Below the pieces are notes generated by a model. The model was given only the letters and a program-made list of their open reading frames with translations. It was not told the DNA's origin and did no database searches. Position numbers and translations under genes: made by a program. DNA of 41,049 nt from NCBI GenBank assembly GCA_017621515.1, contig JAGASY010000025.1:1-41049 (forward strand), read 5' to 3'. Numbering within the stretch: the first letter of the stretch is position 1; each line of letters begins with the position of its first letter. Origin of the DNA: Bacteroidaceae bacterium (GTDB lineage Bacteria; Bacteroidota; Bacteroidia; Bacteroidales; Bacteroidaceae). This document shows positions 24,677 to 32,589 of this stretch, piece by piece.

Positions 24677-27397
24677 ATGAAACATAGTACGAAATCGGCA
24701 ATGAAAGTTCTTGCGTTGCTTCTTGCTGTTTTTGCGCTTTCCATTAGTGCAAAGGCGGACAACGTACTCAGAATAGAGGACTTTTCTGTTGTCCCTGGTG
24801 AAGAAAAGACTGTGTCCGTGATATTGGACAACAGCGACCCAATCTCAAGCCTTCAGTTCGACGTGCAATTGCCGGAAGGTATTGAGTTTGTTGAAAAGAG
24901 CGCAAAGATGAACAAGACACGATTGAAGAATCATTCGCTCCTTACAAATAAAGTGGACGGACTCAGACGTTTTGCTATTTTCACAGAGGCTGAAGACATA
25001 AAAGAGTCTGCTTTTGCTGGTAATAGCGGCGAAATATTCACATTCAATGTGAAAGCGACTACAGAGTTTAAAGGTGGTACGATGTATGTATCTGAAATTG
25101 TAGGCAGTGATGCCACTGTCGCTATACCTGTAGAGCATGACATGAATCCGTTTAGCGTCAAAGTATTTCCTTTTGCCGGCACATTCAGCTTGTCTGCCGA
25201 GGCTGTCAGTATGGTGGTTGATGCCCCAGAGCCTATAAGAGTTGACATATCTATTGCCAACAATACTGCTTTGGCTGGTTTGCAGCTTTATATAGATTTG
25301 CCGGAAAACCTCGTTGTGGAGAGTATTGGGACAGGTGAGCGCGTGCCGGATAATTACAAACCGAAACCGGCTCAACTTGATGCTTCTGGTACTGTCGTCC
25401 TCTCTTCTCTTATGGTTGAGGACTTTGAAGGTGAGGATGGTACTGTTCTCACACTTAATCTTAAAGCTGTGGGTATCGTGAGAGGACAGCTGACTGTCAA
25501 GAATCTCATCACAAGCAATACGTCAGGCACAACCTTCCGTTTCGAGGGTGAAAAGTCGGTAGAAGTAGTGGCTCTTCCTGCAATGGCTGAACTGGCTGAC
25601 GGTGACTATCTTGTCAAGAATGTAGCAACAGACAAGTTCCTCGGTGGTGCCAATTCTTGGGGTACTCAGGCTTCTCTTGTCGATAATGCACGCATTTTCA
25701 CTGTTACCAAGGCTGAAAACGGCAAGTATATTCTTGATTCGCACACTTATAATGCGGCAGAAAAACATTTTGTTGGTTCAAATGGTTTTGTAGATGCTGA
25801 TGCAAGTGAGTTTTACTTGTTCGGGACAAGTGATGCCGCAACAATCTCTGTTGATGAAAATAATTCGTTAGGTGCACCGGCTGAAGGTACAGCTCTTGAT
25901 GTCGATTTGACATACGATGATGCCAATGCCGTATGGCAGTTCATTTCCGTAGCCGATGCAGTGGCAGCTGTCGAGTCCGGCGATATGACTGACGCAACAT
26001 TCTTGTTGAAAGACGCTTCTATTTCCCGCAACCTTTACAATCCTGAGTTCGAGGCTGTATGGGAAGGCGATGCTTTCACCAAGGGCGGAGACCAGCATGT
26101 GAACTTCTGTGCGGAGAAATGGGGCGGCAACTCACAGGAGTTCGATGTTTATCAGACCATAGATATTCCTAATGGTACGTACCTGATTTCTCTCGACGGT
26201 TTCTATCGTTACAATAATACGACAGACAACACCAATGATGTGGCTGTAAAGGCTCATGCTGATGGAACAGAGGCTATTTATTCTTATCTCTATGCAAACC
26301 ATGCTAAGGTTCCTCTTGCAAGTATTGCAGACGATGAGGCTTCTGCGACTCTTGAAAATCTTCCGTTTAGCATGACGGAAGCCTCTGACGCTTTTGCACA
26401 AGGCTTGTATAAGAATACACTTAAGGTGGTGGTTGTTGACGGTAAACTCACTGTCGGAGTGAAGAAGACAAAGCATATTGGTACAGACTGGACTATATGG
26501 GACAACTTTACTATCACTAAGGTGGAAGATGCTCCTTATTATGCTGAGATTTATGATGTGTCACTCATTGTGGCAGACGGACAAGTCATAGAAGAGGATG
26601 GAACATTCAAAATGTCGATAGGTTGCAAGACGATGGTTGCCCCTGAGGATGTAGCAAGCAAAGCATTCGGAACTGTTACATACATTGTGACTCCGGAAGG
26701 AGGAGAGGATGTTGAAGGCACTGCCGACTTTGATCTTGCAAATGAAGCTAATGTTATCTCTATTCCGGGACTTGCATACAGCACAAGCTACACTGTTGCC
26801 GTCAAGTCTGTGTCTGTAAGCTACAAGGACGCTGAGACGGAGGATCCGGTACTTATCAATGAGGTATCTGTCGAGGACGTTGCTGTAAGTTTCACCACTA
26901 ATGCCGAGCCTATCGTGGGCACAATATCAGACATCGCACTGTCTGTGGCTGACGGTCAGGAAATTGAGGACGGTATGTTCAAGGTTGTGTTCAGCTGCAA
27001 GACGGTCGTGACTCCTGAAAATATTGCTTCAGTGGCTTACGGCACACTTGTTTATACAGTTGCTTCGGAAGGTGGCGATGCAATGGAGTTTACGACAGAT
27101 TTCAGTCTTGCAGACGAGGCTGTAGAGCTTCTCATTCCAAATCTAGCCTATAATACGCACTACACTGTTGCCGTCAAGTCAGTTTCTGTAAGCTACAAGG
27201 ACGCTGAGACCGAAGAGCCTGTACTTATCAATGAGGTATCTGTCGAGGACATTGCTGTAAGTTTCACCACTACCATTGATGCTATCAATGGTATTCATGC
27301 TGAAACAATGAAAGACGGCAAGTATATAGAGAATGGTAAAGTTGTTATCATTAAGAATGGTGCCAAGTTTAACATTGCGGGTTATAGAATGAAATAA
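24677..27397 (+). CDS. Secreted surface protein with two cohesin-like domains, shared lectin-like module and tandem Ig/Fn3-like repeats
   Basis: An intact 906-residue protein with a signal peptide (MKHSTKSAMKVLALLLAVFA ... SAKADN). Residues about 28-170 (SVVPGEEKTVSVILDNSDPI, LQFDVQLPEGIEFV) and 171-300 (PIRVDISIANNTALAGLQLY, DLPENLVVE) are two cohesin-like beta-sandwiches. Residues about 303-617 repeat the module of the giant protein, including GGANSWGTQASL (323-334) and IPNGTYLISLDGFYRY. Residues about 618-870 are two Ig/Fn3-like repeats that share a 113-bp nearly identical DNA block. The tail (ENGKVVIIKNGAKFNIAGYR) is of the kind seen on exported Bacteroidota proteins. Cohesins bind dockerins, and a dockerin-like pair lies in the neighbouring protein, so the two may associate at the cell surface. 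The cohesin call is by pattern, not search. Confidence 0.75.
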   Translation: MKHSTKSAMKVLALLLAVFALSISAKADNVLRIEDFSVVPGEEKTVSVILDNSDPISSLQFDVQLPEGIEFVEKSAKMNKTRLKNHSLLTNKVDGLRRFAIFTEAEDIKESAFAGNSGEIFTFNVKATTEFKGGTMYVSEIVGSDATVAIPVEHDMNPFSVKVFPFAGTFSLSAEAVSMVVDAPEPIRVDISIANNTALAGLQLYIDLPENLVVESIGTGERVPDNYKPKPAQLDASGTVVLSSLMVEDFEGEDGTVLTLNLKAVGIVRGQLTVKNLITSNTSGTTFRFEGEKSVEVVALPAMAELADGDYLVKNVATDKFLGGANSWGTQASLVDNARIFTVTKAENGKYILDSHTYNAAEKHFVGSNGFVDADASEFYLFGTSDAATISVDENNSLGAPAEGTALDVDLTYDDANAVWQFISVADAVAAVESGDMTDATFLLKDASISRNLYNPEFEAVWEGDAFTKGGDQHVNFCAEKWGGNSQEFDVYQTIDIPNGTYLISLDGFYRYNNTTDNTNDVAVKAHADGTEAIYSYLYANHAKVPLASIADDEASATLENLPFSMTEASDAFAQGLYKNTLKVVVVDGKLTVGVKKTKHIGTDWTIWDNFTITKVEDAPYYAEIYDVSLIVADGQVIEEDGTFKMSIGCKTMVAPEDVASKAFGTVTYIVTPEGGEDVEGTADFDLANEANVISIPGLAYSTSYTVAVKSVSVSYKDAETEDPVLINEVSVEDVAVSFTTNAEPIVGTISDIALSVADGQEIEDGMFKVVFSCKTVVTPENIASVAYGTLVYTVASEGGDAMEFTTDFSLADEAVELLIPNLAYNTHYTVAVKSVSVSYKDAETEEPVLINEVSVEDIAVSFTTTIDAINGIHAETMKDGKYIENGKVVIIKNGAKFNIAGYRMK
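26788..26900 (+). repeat. 113-bp intragenic direct repeat, copy 1
   Basis: Nearly identical to 27160-27272, 372 bp downstream and in the same frame. It encodes YTVAVKSVSVSYKDAETE and the following strand of each Ig/Fn3-like repeat. Near-identity at synonymous sites, while the rest of the repeats diverged, suggests gene conversion or recent duplication. Confidence 0.9.
27160..27272 (+). repeat. 113-bp intragenic direct repeat, copy 2
   Basis: The second copy of the block at 26788-26900, with only scattered differences. It is a possible site for slippage that would add or remove a 124-residue repeat in frame. Confidence 0.9.
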
Positions 27398-27530
27398 AAT
27401 GTATTTTATTAAGTAATCAAAATGGATATTCCCCGACAACAAAAAAATATTTGTAAACTTATTTCTTCCAAAAAGCGGAATATGTGTTATGGATATTTTT
27501 GATGGTTGTTTTTAAATTTAATCCCTATTA

Positions 27531-27566
27531 TCCCCTTGAGCTGTGAAGTCCGAGGGGACTTTTTTT
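27531..27566 (+). terminator. Intrinsic terminator after the cohesin-like protein gene
   Basis: TCCCCTTG (27531-27538) pairs with CGAGGGGA (27551-27558), including one T-G pair, followed by seven T at 27560-27566. It lies 134 bp after the stop codon. Confidence 0.8.
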
Positions 27567-27648
27567 ACAAAAATATTGTTTGTTATTGCTCCCTTCAATT
27601 TGTCGAGAACAAATACATAAACAACAGAAAAAACACACCAAAAGTCTA

Positions 27649-28448
27649 TTTTTCAATTTGACAAAATGATATTTTCGCCCGAAATGAAAAATTAACATTT
27701 CGGACGATTTTTTGCCGACGGCAAAGAGACGAAATTTTTGTATCGAGGACAACGCGTTGATAATCAATAAGATATGATTTTATAAAAAACGCTCAAAAAA
27801 ATGTGCCGGACGCAAATTTTTGACAGATTTGTATATTCTGATAATCTGTTGATTATTAGCACTTTGCGGTTCAACTTGGCATTTCCATCCTCAAATGCCA
27901 CCAAAAAAACACTCACTTTTAAGTTTCTGTTCAGACATACTTTCAGTGCGGTAAATTATATATTTCTTAACATTTCGACTGAAGTAAACTGTCTTTTTTC
28001 CCGCTCCCCACTGTTTCTTTCTTTACAGCGCGCTGTTTTTATTTTTTCAGCGCACAGTGCAGAAAATTGTAGCGCACTGGAAATAAAATTGCAGTGCGCT
28101 GCGAAGAAAAAAACAGCGCGCTGAAAATTTGAAAACTCTATAGTGTTTTTTCAAAAACTCTTCGCCGAAAATAAATAAATGTGAAAGAGCTGCTTCAAAA
28201 TGAAACACTATTTCACATTTTCCGGTGACTCCAGAAAATGCGCGCAGAATCTCCGATTTTCGATGAAAGTTCAGTGCGCCTCATTTTGACGCGTGCCAGA
28301 GGGCTTGGAATTTTAACATTTGGCAAAATCAAAAAGATAGTATTCTGAAATAAAATTGATAGATAAGAAATTAAAACGACTAAAATTGTTGTCATTTTGT
28401 CAAAGTCGGATAAGCCTTGAAAAAACGATGTCAAAAATTTTTTTATGG
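27649..28448. repeat. 800-bp dispersed direct repeat, copy B
   Basis: The counterpart of 15038-15837, same orientation and same length. Here the near-terminal inverted repeats TTTGACAAAATGA (27657-27669) and TCATTTTGTCAAA (28392-28404) match perfectly over 13 bp, and the core palindrome is perfect. Like copy A it starts shortly after an intrinsic terminator. The frame at 27801-28124 (107 residues) parallels that in copy A but does not look selected as protein. With copy A it frames 12.6 kb of accessory sequence. Confidence 0.85.
28026..28123. repeat. GC-rich nested palindrome inside repeat copy B
   Basis: CAGCGCGCTGTTTTT (28026-28040) is perfectly complementary to AAAAACAGCGCGCTG (28109-28123), with inner GCGCAC/GTGCGC elements between. 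It stands out from AT-rich surroundings. Confidence 0.7.
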
Positions 28449-28779
28449 ACTTGTTTGTTGGTTACTTCTTGAACTGTCAACTTTATTGTTTTCTTGCTCT
28501 TGTTTTGATGTTTATCAATTAAAACAGTCTTTTTGCTATGTTTTTGTTATGCGATTTGTGGCGATAGACAGAAATCTGTTTATCTTTACAGCGTTTTTAG
28601 GAGATTCGCCAACTTTTGCATGAAATGCGGGGTGGTGATAAGGTAATAAGGATGAATGTTTGAACATTCTGATGAGTTTAGTGTTTTTATAGTAAAAGCA
28701 TAACTCCTCGTGGGGTAATAAGAGGAGTAGTAAAAAGTTATTAGGTAACATTTAAATTAACAGGTAAAAAGATTGTATT
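28449..28779 (+). promoter_or_regulatory. Upstream region and promoter of the GIN-like gene
   Basis: The stretch holds no gene. TTTG at 28556-28559 and TATCTTTA at 28582-28589 (22-base spacing) resemble the -33/-7 pair, placing the transcript start near 28596. A stem ACTCCTC (28702-28708) / GAGGAGT (28723-28729) lies in the predicted leader of about 180 bases. Confidence 0.5.
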
Positions 28780-29244
28780 ATGAAGAAATTAATGATGTTG
28801 GTTGGCTCACTTATGGCAGTGAGCGCCATGAGTGCACAAGAAGTGGAAACAGTTCCGTTCACTACAGCCGAGATTAATCTGCCGGCACGTGTACGTTTTG
28901 TAGTTGGAGACGACTATTCGTTCAGCGTGGAGTCGAGCAATCCGTACCTTGCTTCTCAGTTGCAGTGTGGTGTGAAGAATGGAGTGCTGAACTTGAAGTA
29001 TGGAAAGTCGTTGGAGCCGGGCACTGTTGTGTTTGACGAGAAGAATGACACTTACTTTTATGGAGTAGGGGTGTCGGAACTTTCATTGGCGGACAATAAT
29101 GAGGGCGATAACCTTTTCGTGGTGACAGTGACTGCACCGGGAATGCCGGAGTTCAAAACATCTAAGGATTATAAGGCAATGCCGGTGAAAGCTGACAATG
29201 CTGTTGCGGAGAAGAATCTGGCATTGAATGATGTCGATGAATAA
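28780..29244 (+). CDS. Secreted GIN/DUF2807-like beta protein
   Basis: A 154-residue exported protein with a signal peptide (MKKLMMLVGSLMAVSAMSAQ). Residues about 25-75 (VPFTTAEINLPARVRFVVGD, then SFSVESSNPYLASQLQCGVK and NGVLNLKYGKS) match the pattern of the auto-transporter-adhesin head GIN domain (DUF2807): a short right-handed beta structure with the motif 'l.v.....v.v..d..l.s.l...v.nG.L.I'. It is shorter than typical DUF2807 proteins and has a charged C-terminal tail. The function of the domain is unknown. It is monocistronic, with its own promoter, and converges on the - strand GNAT gene. Confidence 0.6.
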   Translation: MKKLMMLVGSLMAVSAMSAQEVETVPFTTAEINLPARVRFVVGDDYSFSVESSNPYLASQLQCGVKNGVLNLKYGKSLEPGTVVFDEKNDTYFYGVGVSELSLADNNEGDNLFVVTVTAPGMPEFKTSKDYKAMPVKADNAVAEKNLALNDVDE

Positions 29245-29323
29245 AGCACGTAAAGAATGATTGCATGGCTTTGGCTGTGTGAAAACAGTAAGGCTTTATA
29301 AGTGTTTTTATATGTATAGTGAT

Positions 29324-29375
29324 AGCCGTATGCTTAACTCGGAGCAGAGTGAAAGCATACGGCTGTTCTTTGTTG
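29324..29375. terminator. Bidirectional-looking terminator between convergent genes
   Basis: AGCCGTATGCTT (29324-29335) pairs perfectly over 12 bp with AAGCATACGGCT (29353-29364), followed by GTTCTTTGTT. It lies between the + strand GIN-like gene and the - strand GNAT gene. Confidence 0.8.
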
Positions 29376-29430
29376 TCGGCTTTTTCAACTTCTGTTTGCA
29401 TCGTCGTGATGGGTAAAGATTGGCAGACTT

Positions 29431-30519
29431 TTAATAATCGAGCATTAAAGATGCGTGTAATTGGGTGTTTTGAAACAAGTGTGCTGTAAGTTGTTCCGGT
29501 GTCATTTTGACATATTGTATTCCCTTTACAGGCTTTTCTGTCTTTAGTACTTTGTCTGATGTCATGGAATAATATCCGGAATTACTTTCCAGCAGGTTGT
29601 CTGTCAGATGGATGTGGGTATTCTCACTGTGGCTTGTTTCTGAATATAATGCTATGGCTTTCTTCGGATTGAGTATTCGTGCCATCATGAACGGTTTGCT
29701 TTCGTAGGAGAAGAATCGTACAGGCTTTGTCTTTTCCGCAGTACCGTCCTCCGATGTCTCTGCTTCCGGACATAGATAAGACAGGACACTCGTGGTGTCA
29801 TTCTTGCTGGTTGTGACAAAATCATGTACGAAAATTTCGGATGTTCGTTCTGAATACAACACGGCAGCCGTTGGTTCTTGTTTCTTTTCGGGCTGACTGC
29901 ATAAAAGCAGATGGAGGTTGTCGGGAATATAGGCATCGAGAACGTCTTGAAAATCCTGTTCTGTATGAATGATGCTGTTTGGCATGGATTCCCACTTTTG
30001 CCGGAACATTTGGTAGATGTCGTGCCTTTGTTTGGCGGTTGCAGAAGCGACAGAGATATTCTCCGTATGCAGGTTCTTGTTGTCTGAATGCACTGTTTTC
30101 TTGTGGTATTCTGTAATTTGCCGTGTGGCAATCTCTGTAAAACCGAATCGGCGGTAGTAGGTGAACAGTTTTTCGTTGGCTGGTATCAGCGTCACCAGTG
30201 TAGCTTCGCCATTTGTCAATTGCGCTAGATTCTCTTTCATGCAAAGTTCCATGTGCCCTTTTCCGCGCATATCGGGATGGGTGCATACTCCGGACATGTA
30301 TAGTGTGTGGGTGAGTATGCCTTTCAGATTCATCTGGTATGGGAAGAGTTGGAAAGCGGAGTCGAAAGTGTCTCCTGTTTTGTGCAGACATAGCATGACG
30401 TCTTTCGTGCATCTTCGGCTGAAATAGAAATCCGTGTATTCTCCTTCGTCAGGAAAAGATAAATCCCACAAATTGCGGGATTCTCTTATGGCTTCTTTGA
30501 AAGAAAGTGAACCGTTCAT
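29431..30519 (-). CDS. GNAT family N-acetyltransferase, Eis-like
   Basis: A 362-residue protein. Residues about 1-150 form a GNAT domain. It has the acetyl-CoA-binding motif A in GVCTHPDMRGKGHMELCMKE (V-x-x-x-x-R-G-x-G) and YYRRFGFTE marking the last helix/strand. The C-terminal half resembles the Eis/SCP2-type architecture: a second GNAT-like domain followed by a sterol-carrier-like section (FSYESKPFMMARILNPKKAI). Eis-type enzymes acetylate amines such as aminoglycosides or Lys side chains; the substrate here is unknown. The start is 1 bp from the stop of the upstream DUF2156 gene, so the two are co-translated partners. Confidence 0.8.
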   Translation of the reverse strand: MNGSLSFKEAIRESRNLWDLSFPDEGEYTDFYFSRRCTKDVMLCLHKTGDTFDSAFQLFPYQMNLKGILTHTLYMSGVCTHPDMRGKGHMELCMKENLAQLTNGEATLVTLIPANEKLFTYYRRFGFTEIATRQITEYHKKTVHSDNKNLHTENISVASATAKQRHDIYQMFRQKWESMPNSIIHTEQDFQDVLDAYIPDNLHLLLCSQPEKKQEPTAAVLYSERTSEIFVHDFVTTSKNDTTSVLSYLCPEAETSEDGTAEKTKPVRFFSYESKPFMMARILNPKKAIALYSETSHSENTHIHLTDNLLESNSGYYSMTSDKVLKTEKPVKGIQYVKMTPEQLTAHLFQNTQLHASLMLDY

Positions 30520-30520
30520 T

Positions 30521-31501
30521 TTACTGTGCGTTCTTTAGTTTGTAGGTGGAGTTTGAAGGAGGTGGCACCATCTTTTCGTTGTTGTAGAAGATGGACTGTC
30601 CAAAGCTCATGCGGGGGATGGCTGCATACTTTTTTAGTAGCATGTCCGGATGATAGGATTGCTTGGCATGTCTCAATCCCTCGATTCCCATGTCTTCCTC
30701 TCTGTTGATATATATGAACTGCTCCGGAAGGGAAGATGCGAAGAGATGGTTGATTGCTGTATATGCCCCGTCGTATCTTGTGTCGGCTTTTTCCACACAG
30801 ATGTCAAAAGTTTGTTCGTTTATTGGTCCTCCGATGGTGAAGGCAGCCACATTCCCATCTACTAATAATACTCCGCCACGTAATCCCAATGAACGGAAGT
30901 TGTCGAGAATGAAGTTGGTGAATGTAAGTTCATCCGATTTGCTTATGTAACTGTCATCTTCATTAAGTTCTTGATTCCAAGATTGTTCCAGTTGCTTGCA
31001 TGCCGGTATGAATTCTTCTGTAAGTTCCAGAAACTGTGCGTTGGGATATACTCTGTGAAATTTGTTGATATGGTTGCGCTTGGGCTGCAACTTTTTTCCT
31101 GCGAGAGTGACGAGGCTGTCTCTTCTGTATATGTAGTCGGAGTTGCTGTCTTCCGCATAGAAATCGAAGTGTGCCGGCATGGCACGTTCAATCTCTTCAA
31201 TCTTATTCTCCGGAACACCGAATATTCTACAGTTCATGCCAAGATTTTCTGCCTCTTCCAGCATCTGCATAAGTACAAAGCGCAAGTTGCCGCGCCCGAT
31301 GGGCAGAGAATAGATAAGGCTGCCGTCCATGTTGCCGCGCATGACAAGCATGTCTTCTATGATGGCATACCCCATATTTGTCAGATGCTGCCAACCGCAG
31401 ATATTGGCAAAAAGCATATCGGCGGTCATTCGCTCGCTGTTCATCGTAAAGCGTTGTATGATGTCTCTATCGTTGATAGTCAGTTTCTTGAAGGGTTTCA
31501 T
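30521..31501 (-). CDS. DUF2156 protein (phosphatidylglycerol lysyltransferase C-terminal-like, GNAT fold)
   Basis: A 326-residue soluble protein of the DUF2156/LPG_synthase_C family. The typical features are KKLQPKRNHINKFHRVYPNA (residues about 135-155) and the later GNAT-like core GGVLLVDGNVAAFTIGGPIN. YDGAYTAINHLFAS and YINREEDMGIEGLRHAKQSY follow near the C terminus. In LPG synthases (MprF) this domain moves an aminoacyl group from tRNA to lipid. Here the membrane part is absent, so an aminoacyl or acyl transfer to another acceptor is possible. It is first in a two-gene operon with the Eis-like GNAT. Confidence 0.8.
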   Translation of the reverse strand: MKPFKKLTINDRDIIQRFTMNSERMTADMLFANICGWQHLTNMGYAIIEDMLVMRGNMDGSLIYSLPIGRGNLRFVLMQMLEEAENLGMNCRIFGVPENKIEEIERAMPAHFDFYAEDSNSDYIYRRDSLVTLAGKKLQPKRNHINKFHRVYPNAQFLELTEEFIPACKQLEQSWNQELNEDDSYISKSDELTFTNFILDNFRSLGLRGGVLLVDGNVAAFTIGGPINEQTFDICVEKADTRYDGAYTAINHLFASSLPEQFIYINREEDMGIEGLRHAKQSYHPDMLLKKYAAIPRMSFGQSIFYNNEKMVPPPSNSTYKLKNAQ

Positions 31502-31639
31502 ACAGTCAATAATTAATTGTCAAACAAAGTGGTTTTATTTTATGAAATGTTTGAAAACTGTTTTTTGTTCAGGCATAAAATGCCAAATGAAATAAATATT
31601 AGTGTACAAAAAACTGTACGTCAATTTGTTATTTGCGTG

Positions 31640-31647
31640 CAAAGTTA
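31640..31647 (-). promoter_or_regulatory. -7 box for the DUF2156-GNAT operon
   Basis: On the - strand the sequence reads TAACTTTG, a full match to TAnnTTTG. No clear -33 TTTG is seen at the right spacing. The transcript would start near 31633, about 130 bases before the ATG. Confidence 0.45.
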
Positions 31648-31721
31648 CAAAAAAATCTAAGAATATGGACGAGTTGGCTGTTTCGTAATAGGTGTAGAGT
31701 GGTGCGGTTGACATTATTTAA

Positions 31722-31766
31722 AACAATTGTGCCTTCATATTACCTTGTTGGAATATGAAGGCACAA
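31722..31766 (-). terminator. Terminator after pyrH
   Basis: TTGTGCCTTCATATT (31727-31741) and AATATGAAGGCACAA (31752-31766) form a perfect 15-bp stem with a 10-base loop. Downstream on the - strand comes GTTTT. The + strand side also has TTTTT after the stem, so it may work both ways. Together with the -7 box at 31640 this accounts for the 300-bp gap. Confidence 0.88.
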
Positions 31767-31801
31767 GCCTTTTTGGATGTAATTATAACTCAAACAATCT
31801 T

Positions 31802-32512
31802 TCAGTTGTGTACAAGTGTACCGATGTTTTCGCCTTCCATCACTTTCTTCAGATTGCCGATGATGTCCATGTTGAAGACATAGATAGGCAGATTGTTTTC
31901 CTTGCACATGGTCGTTGCGGTAAGATCCATGACTTTAAGTCCTTTGTTGTAAATCTCATCGTATGTGATTTCCGAGAACTTTGTGGCTGTCGGGTCTTTC
32001 TCCGGGTCGGCAGTATATACACCGTCAACTCGTGTTCCTTTCAACATGACGTCTGCTTCAATCTCTATGCCGCGGAGTGAAGAGCCTGTGTCTGTGGTAA
32101 AATAAGGATTACCGGTGCCACCGGACATGATAACGACTTCACCGTTTTTCATGGCCTCGATTGCTTTCCATTTTGTGTAGAACTCACCTATAGGCTCCAT
32201 GCGTATAGCGGTGAGGACACGGCTCTTGCAGCCAATGGCATCAAGCGCAGAACTGAGTCCGAGACTGTTGATGACTGTGGCGCACATGCCCATCTGGTCA
32301 CCTTTGACACGGTCAAATCCTTTTCCGGCTCCGCTCAGTCCGCGGAAGATATTTCCTCCACCGATGACAATGCCTATTTCAACTCCCATGTCATGCACTT
32401 CTTTTATCTGTTGTGCATACTCGTTCAGACGTTTCTCGTCGATACCGTATTTTTGCTCTCCCATGAGACTTTCGCCGCTAAGTTTGAGCAGTATTCTTTT
32501 GAATTTAGCCAT
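31802..32512 (-). CDS. pyrH: Uridylate kinase
   Basis: A 236-residue cytoplasmic amino-acid-kinase-fold enzyme that makes UDP from UMP and ATP. The N-terminal phosphate-binding strand is KRILLKLSGESLMG. IVIGGGNIFRG is the glycine-rich loop. DRVKGDQMGMCATVINSLGL is the conserved UMP-binding region, and MSGGTGNPYFTTDT is also diagnostic for bacterial PyrH. ADVMLKGTRVDGVYTADPEK lies near the ATP site. The length is standard. It is followed by a strong terminator; prfC lies 77 bp upstream in the same orientation. Confidence 0.98.
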   Translation of the reverse strand: MAKFKRILLKLSGESLMGEQKYGIDEKRLNEYAQQIKEVHDMGVEIGIVIGGGNIFRGLSGAGKGFDRVKGDQMGMCATVINSLGLSSALDAIGCKSRVLTAIRMEPIGEFYTKWKAIEAMKNGEVVIMSGGTGNPYFTTDTGSSLRGIEIEADVMLKGTRVDGVYTADPEKDPTATKFSEITYDEIYNKGLKVMDLTATTMCKENNLPIYVFNMDIIGNLKKVMEGENIGTLVHN

Positions 32513-32589
32513 GATGATTTATTTTTTTTAGTTATGCTTGGGCACTATTCTTTCCGGATTTTCTCCGGTTGTGTGTCGTATTGAGACAA

